Assembly (NCBI RefSeq): GCF_028435365.1
Contig: NZ_JAGTJJ010000042.1
Location: 32,380 to 96,379, forward strand
Direction: 5' to 3'
DNA: 64,000 nt
Origin: Polyangium jinanense
GTDB taxonomy: Bacteria; Myxococcota; Polyangia; Polyangiales; Polyangiaceae
Translations under genes and position numbers: made by a program
The notes under the pieces: generated by a model
Seen by the model: the letters and a program-made list of their open reading frames with translations, nothing else
What the model was told of the DNA's origin: nothing
Database searches by the model: none
In this document: piece after piece, positions 7,565-15,927 of the stretch
Layout: each line of letters starts with the position of its first letter
Numbering within the stretch: position 1 is the first letter of the stretch

Positions 7565-9142
7565 TCAATACTGCGGGTGCTTCTGAATGAGGCTCACGAC
7601 CTCGAGCAACTCGGGATCGTCACCTTTCACGTTCGCCGCGACGGCCATCGCGTGCGCGTCGGCCAGGTTCTGCGACGTCGGCGCCTTCAGGGCCTCGGCG
7701 AACGCGACGATGGCCTTCGCCTTGGGCAGCCCTGCCTTTTGCGCCGCGAGCAGGTCCCCCACGGTCGTCGTCACGAACGTCTCCTGGTCGAGGTACGTGA
7801 GCGGCGTCTTCCAGCGCGCCCGCACGGTGATGGTGTCGGTCGCGACGATCTGCGCCGGGTCGCAGGCCTTGAGCACCTGATTGAAGATCATCGCGTCGCT
7901 CGGCGCGAGGTGCTGACGCTCGACCTCCTCGGGGTTTTCCGAATACTCCTCGCCGTAGAACTTGTGCATCTGGAAGTACCACGGCATCGTCAGCTCGACC
8001 TGCACGCCGCGCGCCGCGATCTCCATCGTCTCGTCGAAACGCTCGACGAACATGCGCGAGGCCTCGTCCACGCCGTCGAGGTAGACGTACGCGCCGCGCC
8101 CCTTGTCGGTCACGATATCCATCAGCCGATCGTCGTACGAACCGCCGGGCCCCGTACCCACGCCGACCAGGTAAATGCCCTCCTTGTCGGCGTCCTTCGA
8201 TTTCTCCCCGATGAAGGCGGCGTCCGTCTCGCCCACGTTCGCCCCGCCGTCGCTGATCAGGACCACGCGGTTCAGCCGCCCCGAACCATAATGCTGCTCG
8301 GCGAGCCCATAACCCGCGACGAGGCCGCTGTGCAGGTCCGTCCCGCCGTTCGCCGTCAGCCCGTTTGCCAGGGACACGATCTCCGGATCGTTCGGCCCCG
8401 TCACCACGTGGCCGCTCATCACCACGTTGTTGTTCGTGTCCCAGGTGACGGCATTGACGATATCGCCCTCGGCGAGGCTCGCGGCGATGGCTTTCACCGC
8501 CGCCCGCTCCCGCTCGATGCCGGGGCCGCCCATCGAACCCGACACGTCGAGCACGAACGTCACCGTCATCGGGCGCCGCGGCTTGACTGCGTCGTACGAG
8601 CGCACGGCGATCTGGAAATCGAGCTCGTTCGCGACCGCGGTATTCGCGAGCTCCGGGTAGAGCGCGAGCTTGCCCGCGGCCGGCGCGTCGTACTGGATCC
8701 GATAATAATTGAGAAACTCGTACGTGCGGATCTCCTGGGCCATCGGCGTGATGCCCATGCCGATGAGCTCGCGCGCGTGGACGGGGGAGCCCATCGAATT
8801 GGAATCGTCGGCCGAGAGATAAAGGACGACGGGCTTCGAGCTGTCGAGCCCTTCGCAGGTGAACTCCGCGGCCGCGTCCGTGCCCGCGTCCGCGCCTGGG
8901 GAGGGCACGACCGGATCCGGCGGCGGCTGCTCCCCCAGGGACCCGCCCGAGGAGCTGCTGCCCACGCCCACCGACCCCACGGGCCCAGGCCCGCCTCCAC
9001 CGCTTCCGCCCGACGCCTCGTCGACGTACCCCCCCGAGCTCATTCCGGTGCTATCCACGGCAATACAAGCGGCGAGGGTCCCGCCGAACGAACCCAGCAA
9101 CAAAGGAAGCACGGAAAGCGAGCGCAGAGACCGTAGTTTCAT
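7565..9142 (-). CDS. VWA-domain lipoprotein (YfbK-like)
   Basis: A 525-residue exported protein. The signal peptide runs into GGTLAAC (lipobox-like Cys near 25), followed by a low-complexity Gly/Ser/Pro linker. The central von Willebrand A domain has the metal-ion MIDAS motif DVSGSMGG and the later GTDLHSGL and ISDGGANVG segments. The flanking NYYRIQYDAP region and the C-terminal extension match the YfbK-like arrangement, where the VWA is bracketed by conserved flanks. It probably binds a protein partner at the envelope. The ATG at 9142 has GGAGG six bases upstream and gives a proper signal peptide; an upstream start at 9259 would bury it. Confidence 0.85.
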   Translation of the reverse strand: MKLRSLRSLSVLPLLLGSFGGTLAACIAVDSTGMSSGGYVDEASGGSGGGGPGPVGSVGVGSSSSGGSLGEQPPPDPVVPSPGADAGTDAAAEFTCEGLDSSKPVVLYLSADDSNSMGSPVHARELIGMGITPMAQEIRTYEFLNYYRIQYDAPAAGKLALYPELANTAVANELDFQIAVRSYDAVKPRRPMTVTFVLDVSGSMGGPGIERERAAVKAIAASLAEGDIVNAVTWDTNNNVVMSGHVVTGPNDPEIVSLANGLTANGGTDLHSGLVAGYGLAEQHYGSGRLNRVVLISDGGANVGETDAAFIGEKSKDADKEGIYLVGVGTGPGGSYDDRLMDIVTDKGRGAYVYLDGVDEASRMFVERFDETMEIAARGVQVELTMPWYFQMHKFYGEEYSENPEEVERQHLAPSDAMIFNQVLKACDPAQIVATDTITVRARWKTPLTYLDQETFVTTTVGDLLAAQKAGLPKAKAIVAFAEALKAPTSQNLADAHAMAVAANVKGDDPELLEVVSLIQKHPQY

Positions 9143-9305
9143 GAGGACCTCCAAAGCGAGGAGCCGAAGCGGAGCAAACCGCATGCCCGAGGCACGAGGT
9201 ACGATTTCAGCGTCGAAGCTCGTTCCTTGTTTCGCCGTCCCCCTGGCGCACGCTGGCACAAGGCACCACGCGCCAACCTACGGCGTCAGGCGGTCACGGC
9301 ACTTC

Positions 9306-12300
9306 TCAGGCTCCGGCACCGAGCTCGCGCCCGAGCTCCATCGTGCGGGCATTCTCGGGCACCCGCTCGAGAAAGCTCTCGCGTGTCGCGCCGTCCGTCA
9401 TTCGGTTCGCCCGCGCGAGGAGCCGCGTCCGCGCCTGGAAGATCGCGTGTTTCCCGCTCGCCGCGCTCCCCGACGCGACCAGCGCCTCGGCATACACCAG
9501 CCGAAGCAGCGCCTCGCCCTCCTCCATGCCCCCGAGCGACGCGAAAAGCCCCATCGCCGCCCCTGCAATGCCGAGCCCTGACGGCCAGTTGCCCTGCGCG
9601 AGCAGCGCGCGCGCCCACGCCGCGAGCGCGAACGCCCGCAGCGGCCCGATTGCCGCCAGCGCCTCGGCCGCGCCCTCGGCCTCGATCTCCGCCGCTTCCA
9701 GGTCCCCGCGCGCGAGCAGCAATGCGGACAGGTAAATCCGCGCCCGCCCCTCCTGCCGCCGGTTCGATTGCTGCGCGAAATCGGATATCGCCTCGCGCAA
9801 ATGCCGCTCGGCCTCGTCGAGCGCTCCGCGCGCGGCGAGCGCAGGCCCGAGGTTCTGCTTCGCCAGCGCCGCCACGTTGTACAGCCCGAGCCGCCGCGCC
9901 TCGCCGAGCAGCTCCACGAGATCCCGCTCCGCCTCGGCAAACAGCCCGAGCTGAATGCGCGCATGCGCCGCGTTCACCCGCCCCACGCAAGCATCCCTGC
10001 GGTTACCCGTCGCGAGAAACGCCGGAATGCTTCGCTCCGTCGCGAGCAGCGACGCCGCCGGATCCCCCGTGCAGAGCGCCCGCGACGCGTGCAATGCGTA
10101 AAGCCGCGCCGCCACCCCCTGATCCCGCTCCGCAATGGGCCACGCCGCCATTCCAAGCTGCCCGATGAGCACCTCGGCCGCCGCGTGCTCTCCCGCATGC
10201 AGCAGCGACGCCGCCACGTGCGCCACCGCGCTCACCGCCGGCGCCGACGTGCCCATGGCCTCCGCGCCCGGCGCGCGCACCGCCTCCGCGAGCGTCTCCA
10301 GCGCGTCCTTTTGCCCGAGCCGGACCAGCATCGACGCCGCCGTCGCCGCCGCCCCGTACCACGCCCCGCTCCCCCGCGGCAGCGCTTGCATTGCGCTCGC
10401 AGCGCGCGCCGAAGCCTCGGCCGCCTCCCCGAGCCAGCGATACGCCTCCGCCTGAATCCACGCGAGCTCCCCGCGCGCCTCGGGCGACGCGCCCCGCGCC
10501 CCCTTCTCGGCCCGCTCGATCGCCGCCCGGAAATCGTTCCCTTCGAGCGCCTGCTCCGCCGCCCGCCGGTACCACGCCGCGGCCCGCGCCGTTGCCTTTC
10601 CGCGCTCGTAATGTTCTGCCAGGACAACCGCGTCCCGCTCCCCTGCCTCCTCCAGCCACGCCCCCGCGAGCTCGTGCCCCAGCGCGCGATCCGCCTCCGT
10701 CAGCGCCGCATACGCCGCCTCGCGCACGAGCGCGTGCCGGAACGCATACTCCTCCTGCGCGGGAAAACGACTCTGCGGCCGCTTCACCACGAGCTCCCGT
10801 GCGCAGAGATCCGTCAGCATCGGCCCGAGCGCGTCCTCGCGTGTCCCCTCGCCGAGCAGCGCCGCGGCCCCGCCTCGCCAGAACACCTGCCCGAATACGC
10901 TCCCGGCGCGCAAAAGCCGCCGCGCCTCGGGCGGAAGCGCGATGAGCCGCGCCTCGACCATGGCGAGCACCGTCTCCGGCAGCTCCGCGGCCCGCCCGCT
11001 CTCGGCCGCGCGGATCAGCTCCTCCAGGTAAAACGCATTGCCCCCGGCCCGCTCCACGAGCCGCGCCACCATCACGTCCGAGATCCGGTCGCCGAGCACC
11101 TCCCGCACGAGCCGCTCGGCCGCCTTCTTCGACAGCTCCTTCAGCCGGATCTCCTGCAAAGGCCGCCCCTCCCAGAGCCCCGGAAACACCTCCGGCAGAT
11201 CGGGCCGCGAAAGCGCCAGCACGAAAATCGGCCGCTCGGGCAACGCGCGGAGCAGCTCGTCGACGAGTTTTACCGTCGGCCGATCCCCCCAATGCAAATC
11301 TTCGAGGATGAGCATCGCCGGCCGCTCTTCCGTCTCGACGCGCAGGAGATCCTCCCACGCGGCCCGGATCTGATCCCCCATCAGCAAAGGATCCCTCCGC
11401 GCCGCGCGCAATTCGATGCTCTCCTCGTCCGCCGGCGGCACACCCGCGAGGGGCCCGAGGAACATCACGGCCCGTTCGAGCGCCTTGCCCGCGAGGTGCC
11501 GCCCGAGCCGTGCGCGGAGCCTTTGCCGCTGCACATCGAGCGGCATCCCCCCGGACAACCCCGCCTGCCCGCGCAGCATTTGCCCCACGAGCGCGAACGG
11601 CGAATTCTGGCTCATCGGATCGCCCTGCCCGACCCAGATCCCGACCGAATCCCGCTTTTCGCGCACCTTGCGCAAAAGCTCGTGCCGGAGCCGGCTCTTG
11701 CCCATGCCCGGCGCCGCCAGGATCACCGCCGCGCGCGAGAGCGGCTCCTCGAAACATTCGTCGACGAGCGCCATCAAAATGGCCATCTCGCTCTCGCGAC
11801 CGACGCAATGCGTGGGCCGGCCGAGCAGCGTGCGCGCCGCCTCCGCCACGTCGCGCTCGCCGCGCAGATAAAGGCCGCCCTCGTCGCCATCGACATCGAA
11901 CCGCACGTCGAGCAGCCCTGCCATCACGTCGTCGAGCCGGATCGGCGGCGCCTTGCCGGCCGTCGCCTTCTTCCCGAGCAGCCTTACGCCGCGCTCGATC
12001 ACCGCGCCCATCGGCAGCCCCTCGGACGACACCTCCGCGCCCGCCACGAGCGCCATCGGCGCCTCCGGCAACGCCGCCCGCAATTCCAGCGCCGATCGCG
12101 CCGCCCGCGCCGCCTGATCCGTCGCCGCGCCCGTCGACAGAAGGCTCACCACGAGCGTCCCATCCGAAAGCGCGTCGAGCCGCCCCCCATATCGCTCGAC
12201 GATCGCCGCGAATGCCCTCGACCGACCGCTCTCCGCGTCCATCGCCGTCTCGGCCCCTGCAAGCTCGATCGTCGGCGCGAAAACCTCGCTCTCCCCAACC

Positions 12301-13235
12301 TTCGGCGCCCGCTCGCCCGGCGGCAATTTCGTCAGCACGAGCGACACCACGCGCCGCTCCTTGCCCGTCAGCCCGCTCGGCCGCATGCTCGCCTCGATCG
12401 CGTCCGAGCCTTCGATGAGCCCGAGCCCCGCGAGCTCCGCCGCCACCGCGGCCCCGTCCCGCGGCCGATCCTTCGGCGCTTTCGCCAGCATCCGCGCCAC
12501 GAGCTCGTCGAGCGCCTCCGGCACCCCGAGCCTTTGCGACGACACCCGCGGCGCCTCCTCCAGCACCACCTTGAGCAGCGCCGCGTGCATCTCCTCCGCC
12601 GCGAACGGCGCCCGCCCCGTCAGGCAATGAAACAGCACACAACCGAGCGCGAACACATCCGCCCGCGCGTCGATTCGCTTCGATCCCCGCGCCTGCTCCG
12701 GCGCCATGTACGCGGGCGTCCCGAGCACGTAGCCCGAGTTCGTCAGCGCCTCGCCGCCCTCGACCCGCGCGATCCCGAAATCGAGCAGACGCACATCCGT
12801 CGCGCTCTGCCCCACGAGAAAGATGTTCCCCGGCTTCAGATCCCGGTGCACGATCCCCGCCGCGTGCGCGACCCCGAGCGCCTCGGCCACGCGCAGCGCG
12901 ACGCCCACGCTCTCCGCGGCGTCGAGCCCGGTGCGCTTGAGCCGGTCGCTCAGCGTCTCGCCTTCCAGCCACTCGAGCGCGAGCCAAGGCTCCCCTTCGG
13001 CGCCGAGCCCGTGCGCCACGTGCCGCACGATCCCTGGGTGATCGAGCCCTTCGAGCAGCTCCGCCTCCCGGACGAAGCGCGTCTCGGTGTCGGCGTGCGC
13101 GTGGGCCCAGAGCACCTTCAGCGCGACGAGCCCGCCCGTCCTGCGGTCCCTCGCGCGAAACACCTTCCCCATGCCGCCCGAGCCCGCCACTTTGTCGAGC
13201 TCGAACCGATCCGCGACGACGTCTCCGGGCTTCAT
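9306..13235 (-). CDS. Ser/Thr kinase - degenerate cyclase - AAA ATPase - TPR regulator
   Basis: A 1309-residue multidomain signalling protein. Residues 1-275 are a Hanks-type kinase with all main motifs: GSGGMGKV (18-25), Lys40, HRDLKPGN (130-137), DFG (152-154), APE (178-180). Residues about 292-445 look like a class III nucleotide cyclase domain, but the first metal-binding Asp is replaced by Lys in SLVLTKLP, so it is probably inactive. Residues about 475-800 form an AAA_16-type NTPase with Walker A APGMGKSR (508-515). The C-terminal 500 residues are Ala-rich helical repeats of TPR type. Related proteins integrate phosphorylation with a STAND-like ATPase switch. Its start codon overlaps the stop of the SUKH-like remnant by four bases. 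Confidence 0.9.
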   Translation of the reverse strand: MKPGDVVADRFELDKVAGSGGMGKVFRARDRRTGGLVALKVLWAHAHADTETRFVREAELLEGLDHPGIVRHVAHGLGAEGEPWLALEWLEGETLSDRLKRTGLDAAESVGVALRVAEALGVAHAAGIVHRDLKPGNIFLVGQSATDVRLLDFGIARVEGGEALTNSGYVLGTPAYMAPEQARGSKRIDARADVFALGCVLFHCLTGRAPFAAEEMHAALLKVVLEEAPRVSSQRLGVPEALDELVARMLAKAPKDRPRDGAAVAAELAGLGLIEGSDAIEASMRPSGLTGKERRVVSLVLTKLPPGERAPKVGESEVFAPTIELAGAETAMDAESGRSRAFAAIVERYGGRLDALSDGTLVVSLLSTGAATDQAARAARSALELRAALPEAPMALVAGAEVSSEGLPMGAVIERGVRLLGKKATAGKAPPIRLDDVMAGLLDVRFDVDGDEGGLYLRGERDVAEAARTLLGRPTHCVGRESEMAILMALVDECFEEPLSRAAVILAAPGMGKSRLRHELLRKVREKRDSVGIWVGQGDPMSQNSPFALVGQMLRGQAGLSGGMPLDVQRQRLRARLGRHLAGKALERAVMFLGPLAGVPPADEESIELRAARRDPLLMGDQIRAAWEDLLRVETEERPAMLILEDLHWGDRPTVKLVDELLRALPERPIFVLALSRPDLPEVFPGLWEGRPLQEIRLKELSKKAAERLVREVLGDRISDVMVARLVERAGGNAFYLEELIRAAESGRAAELPETVLAMVEARLIALPPEARRLLRAGSVFGQVFWRGGAAALLGEGTREDALGPMLTDLCARELVVKRPQSRFPAQEEYAFRHALVREAAYAALTEADRALGHELAGAWLEEAGERDAVVLAEHYERGKATARAAAWYRRAAEQALEGNDFRAAIERAEKGARGASPEARGELAWIQAEAYRWLGEAAEASARAASAMQALPRGSGAWYGAAATAASMLVRLGQKDALETLAEAVRAPGAEAMGTSAPAVSAVAHVAASLLHAGEHAAAEVLIGQLGMAAWPIAERDQGVAARLYALHASRALCTGDPAASLLATERSIPAFLATGNRRDACVGRVNAAHARIQLGLFAEAERDLVELLGEARRLGLYNVAALAKQNLGPALAARGALDEAERHLREAISDFAQQSNRRQEGRARIYLSALLLARGDLEAAEIEAEGAAEALAAIGPLRAFALAAWARALLAQGNWPSGLGIAGAAMGLFASLGGMEEGEALLRLVYAEALVASGSAASGKHAIFQARTRLLARANRMTDGATRESFLERVPENARTMELGRELGAGA

Positions 13236-13426
13236 CCTGGGAGCCCGATGCGTAGCGGAAAGCGCGGGAAAAGGCCAGGTTTTCGGTGCTCTTCTCGTCC
13301 GCGGCGGCGGGGTGGGGCGGCCGGCAGAAACCGGCGATAGGGCTCGGGCGGGCGCACGCCGAACTTCTCCTCCAGCTCTTGGAGGGACTGCTCGCTCAGG
13401 GGTTCTCCGCGGTCGTCGATTTGCAT
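13232..13426 (-). pseudogene. SUKH (SMI1/KNR4)-like immunity remnant
   Basis: From the ATG at 13426 the frame encodes MQIDDRGEPLSEQSLQELEE and then a KFG...PPEPYRRFL stretch. This is the N-terminal signature of SMI1/KNR4 (SUKH) proteins, where an E-x-x-x-G-x-x-LP-x-x-YRxFL segment is followed by NGG. Here the match ends right after RRFL and the frame continues for about 25 Arg/Pro-rich residues before a stop, so roughly the last 100 residues of a normal 140-residue domain are missing. An in-frame GTG at 13552 would extend it and overlap the DUF4265 stop. SUKH proteins are common immunity proteins of nuclease toxins; this looks like a decayed immunity gene beside an active locus. Confidence 0.5.
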
Positions 13427-13548
13427 GTCATCGCAGCTTTGGCAGGGTGTTTGTCCATACTCGTCAGCTTGGGCCCCAGAAGAAAGCTCTGCCCCCCGGT
13501 GCGTGAATCGTGATGCTGCACTCGCCGGCCGTGTGAGGTGATCAGTCA

Positions 13549-13992
13549 TCACACGTCCCCCAGGCAGCCCTCCTCGTATTCGAGAACCCCGGCAGCTTCC
13601 TGTTCATCCAAGAACTTGCGCACGTCGTTGTAGGGAACAGTCGGCGGGATATCGACGGCAACGAGCCGAGGCAGATCCAACTCGGACTCGCAGCCCATTT
13701 GTCGCAGATGATCTCGCACAACGCGAACATCCCCTTCTTCTTCGAACCACAAGCGTACAGTGCTATGACCGGACGCCGTGACCAGCCCAGAAGAACGCAA
13801 CATGCCGCCTTCATCCGGTGTGGCCGCCACGATGTCGTTGTATGCCACGCCCCGGGCGTAGAACGGGATATTGTCTATCCTGTAGCCGTTCGATACGGGA
13901 ACTGCCCACAGGCTCTCGAGATCGACGGTCCCGTCCTCGTTCTCGACATCGAATAGAATCTTGACGTGCTCAGGATGCGGCTGTTCGTTCAT
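13549..13992 (-). CDS. DUF4265 protein, probable immunity protein
   Basis: A 147-residue acidic cytoplasmic protein with no signal peptide. It matches my recollection of the DUF4265 family: an N-terminal KILFDVENEDGTVDLESLWA, the IDNIPFYARGVAYNDIVAA block and the SGHSTVRLWF strand. The family has no established activity. Its ATG overlaps the stop of the HNH lipoprotein gene (ATGA at 13989-13992), so the two are translationally coupled, which is the usual arrangement of toxin then immunity gene. Hand-counted GC over 13621-13800 is 104/180 (58%), far below neighbouring genes, suggesting recent acquisition. The immunity role is inferred from context. Confidence 0.7.
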   Translation of the reverse strand: MNEQPHPEHVKILFDVENEDGTVDLESLWAVPVSNGYRIDNIPFYARGVAYNDIVAATPDEGGMLRSSGLVTASGHSTVRLWFEEEGDVRVVRDHLRQMGCESELDLPRLVAVDIPPTVPYNDVRKFLDEQEAAGVLEYEEGCLGDV

Positions 13993-15503
13993 AACGTGTC
14001 GCCTTTCTTTAAGTTGCAGTCGCGGCAGAGGATCTGGCCATTGGAGGGATCTCCGTTGCCACCTTTGCTTCGAGGAATCTGGTGGTCACGATGGCGCTCG
14101 TTTCCCGGCGGGCGGACGCCGCGCTGTGACTTTTGGGCGGGCACGGCTTGGGAACCGCATGTCTCGCAAACGTTCACTCCTCCATTTCGCGCAGCGTTGG
14201 CCGCATCGATCTCTGCCTTACCCTTTGCTGTGAATAGCTTGCCAGCTCTCGGCCCGCCAGCACTCCCCCCCGCGCGGGGCTGCGTCGTCGTCTTGACCGT
14301 CGTCCCATTGGGCGGCGTCGAGGCCGTCGGCGGGCTCGGAGCCGGCGCGCTCGGCAGCTTCGGCCGCCGCAAAAACCCGCCCGGTCCGCCGGCCGCGCTC
14401 GGCAGGAACACCGGCATGCTCCGTAGCCTCTGCTGGGCGGCCCGCAGCACCCTCGCCCCCGCGGTCTCCAGGGCTGCCGCTCCCCCGGAGCCGACCATCA
14501 ACAGGGCGTCCGCCAGGGCGTTCAGGATCGCGAATTTCAGCTCGGCATCCGCCCAGCCTTTGCCATACCCCTTGAGAAATGCCTCCCAGGCGATCTTGGC
14601 GAGCCCCTCGTCGTCGTACGTCGGCAAATCCGGGATTGCATCCAGTTGTTGGGCGAGATTGGTCCGGATGTCCTCGAAGACTTGGCTATCGGCTTTGTCC
14701 CGAATGTCGTAGCCAAAGTTTCCCAAATAGACGACGTTGATGGAGTCCCTCACTCCATCCGCTTTGCCAAGCGTCGCCCCCCATTCGCGTCCGATCCGCT
14801 CACCGATGCGCCTCGCCTCCTCCTCGGCGTCCCTCCGCGCCAAGCTGGCCTTCTGTTCTTCATACGTTTTCCCGGGAGGAGGCGGCGGACACGGCACTCT
14901 CGTGCCAGGCGTGGGTGCGGGCGTGGGAGCCGTTTGCCCGACGAAACGCTGATCCGGAGGCCTGTTTCTCGGCCTGTCGCAGGGCCTTATCGCCGACGTC
15001 CGCGTCACGGTTCGGACGGTCGTGCGTGCCTCGGCGCTCGGCTTCTCCACTTCCTTCTCCGGCGGAGGCGGAGGCGGCGGCGGCTTGTCGCAGGGCAGAT
15101 CCTGGTACGCGAGCCCCAAGAGCTTCCGGCTCTCGGACGGCGCGTGGGGGTCATGAACGAAGACGGCCTTGACCGAAGGATTTTCCAGGAGCTTTTCGAG
15201 CGGTTCGAACGCCGGTCGATGCACTCCGTCCCCGAGCTCGTACCAGTAGCGCGCATTCGGGCCGACGCGGGGATGACGCCGGCAGACGCGAAACACGCTC
15301 TTTCCGTGGAGCTCCTGCGCCCACCCCACCGCGGGCACGCCCGCCGCGCCGCACCCGAGGAGCCATGCCGAAACGCAAAAAGCGAAGAGCACCGGAAGCC
15401 CGCGCCGAAGGAACCGCAGCGCAGCACCCACGAGCATCAGGGCGGCACCGGTGACCCAAAGGCGAGGGTGCGACGAGGGTGAGAGCACGCGATGAAAGGT
15501 CAT
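13989..15503 (-). CDS. Lipoprotein with C-terminal HNH nuclease, SitA-like polymorphic toxin candidate
   Basis: About 504 residues. The N-terminal 60 residues are hydrophobic with an Arg-rich stretch and end in a lipobox-like SAWLLGC. A Pro-rich linker (KPPPPPPPPEKEVEKP), a charged helical region and a hydrophobic helix (AILNALADALLMVGSGGAAA) precede a second Pro-rich linker. The final ~80 residues form an HNH nuclease: CETCG, then RHRDHQIPRSKGGNG, then NGQILCRDCNLKKGD at the very C-terminus. This anchor-linker-toxin-tip order is that of polymorphic toxins; a lipobox plus nuclease tip recalls the SitA toxins passed by outer-membrane exchange in Myxococcus. Base composition falls from about 82% (14341-14400) to about 62% (14041-14220), close to the start of the nuclease domain. 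Starts at 15518, 15503 or 15437 are possible. Confidence 0.75.
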   Translation of the reverse strand: MTFHRVLSPSSHPRLWVTGAALMLVGAALRFLRRGLPVLFAFCVSAWLLGCGAAGVPAVGWAQELHGKSVFRVCRRHPRVGPNARYWYELGDGVHRPAFEPLEKLLENPSVKAVFVHDPHAPSESRKLLGLAYQDLPCDKPPPPPPPPEKEVEKPSAEARTTVRTVTRTSAIRPCDRPRNRPPDQRFVGQTAPTPAPTPGTRVPCPPPPPGKTYEEQKASLARRDAEEEARRIGERIGREWGATLGKADGVRDSINVVYLGNFGYDIRDKADSQVFEDIRTNLAQQLDAIPDLPTYDDEGLAKIAWEAFLKGYGKGWADAELKFAILNALADALLMVGSGGAAALETAGARVLRAAQQRLRSMPVFLPSAAGGPGGFLRRPKLPSAPAPSPPTASTPPNGTTVKTTTQPRAGGSAGGPRAGKLFTAKGKAEIDAANAARNGGVNVCETCGSQAVPAQKSQRGVRPPGNERHRDHQIPRSKGGNGDPSNGQILCRDCNLKKGDTL

Positions 15504-15592
15504 GACCAGGCCCACCATGACAGGTCACAGCGGCCACCCCTGTCAACAGCCCCCCTCCGCACCAGACCGAACCCAACCGCGCCCACCCCGGG

Positions 15593-15846
15593 GACCCCTC
15601 CCCACGAAAATCCCCGCGCCGCGCTCCCCCCGGCGACCCCTCCCCGCCAAAAATCCGCCCTGCAATTCTCCGCGGGGACCCCTCCTCCGCCCGCCCCTCG
15701 GCGACAAAATCTCGCGGGGAGGCCCTCTCCCCCCGACCTCCCCGCGGGGAAATTCCTGCGGGGACCCCTCCCCGCACGGCGAGCCTCGCCAAAAAGCTCC
15801 CGTCGACCCCTCCCCGCGCGTTTCCGCGCGAAGACGCGCTCCTCCC
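15593..15846. repeat. Degenerate 42-bp tandem repeat upstream of the toxin gene
   Basis: The core GACCCCTCC recurs at 15593, 15635, 15677, 15763 and 15805; spacings are 42, 42, 86 and 42, so there are six units with one decayed copy near 15719. Between cores the units share A-rich patches (CGAAAATCC, CCAAAAATCC, ACAAAATC, CCAAAAAGC). The tract lies in the 424-base gap between the toxin gene and the GIDE-like gene and holds no credible gene; frames through it only translate the repeat. It could be a minisatellite or a recombination-prone spacer. Confidence 0.75.
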
Positions 15847-15927
15847 CGAAGCCTCCCGCCCCCGTTTCGCGCTCTTTGACGCCTCCCTTTCACACCTCCC
15901 CCGTCCACCTCGTAAGGTCGCAACCCC

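Noticed and set aside
9768..13340. A 1190-codon frame opposite the kinase
   Set aside because: It is a shadow of the kinase gene; the translation is Arg/Pro/His-rich without domains.
15593..15846. Possible CRISPR array or small proline-rich gene
   Set aside because: Cores are too short and units too degenerate for CRISPR; no start with ribosome site opens a frame here.
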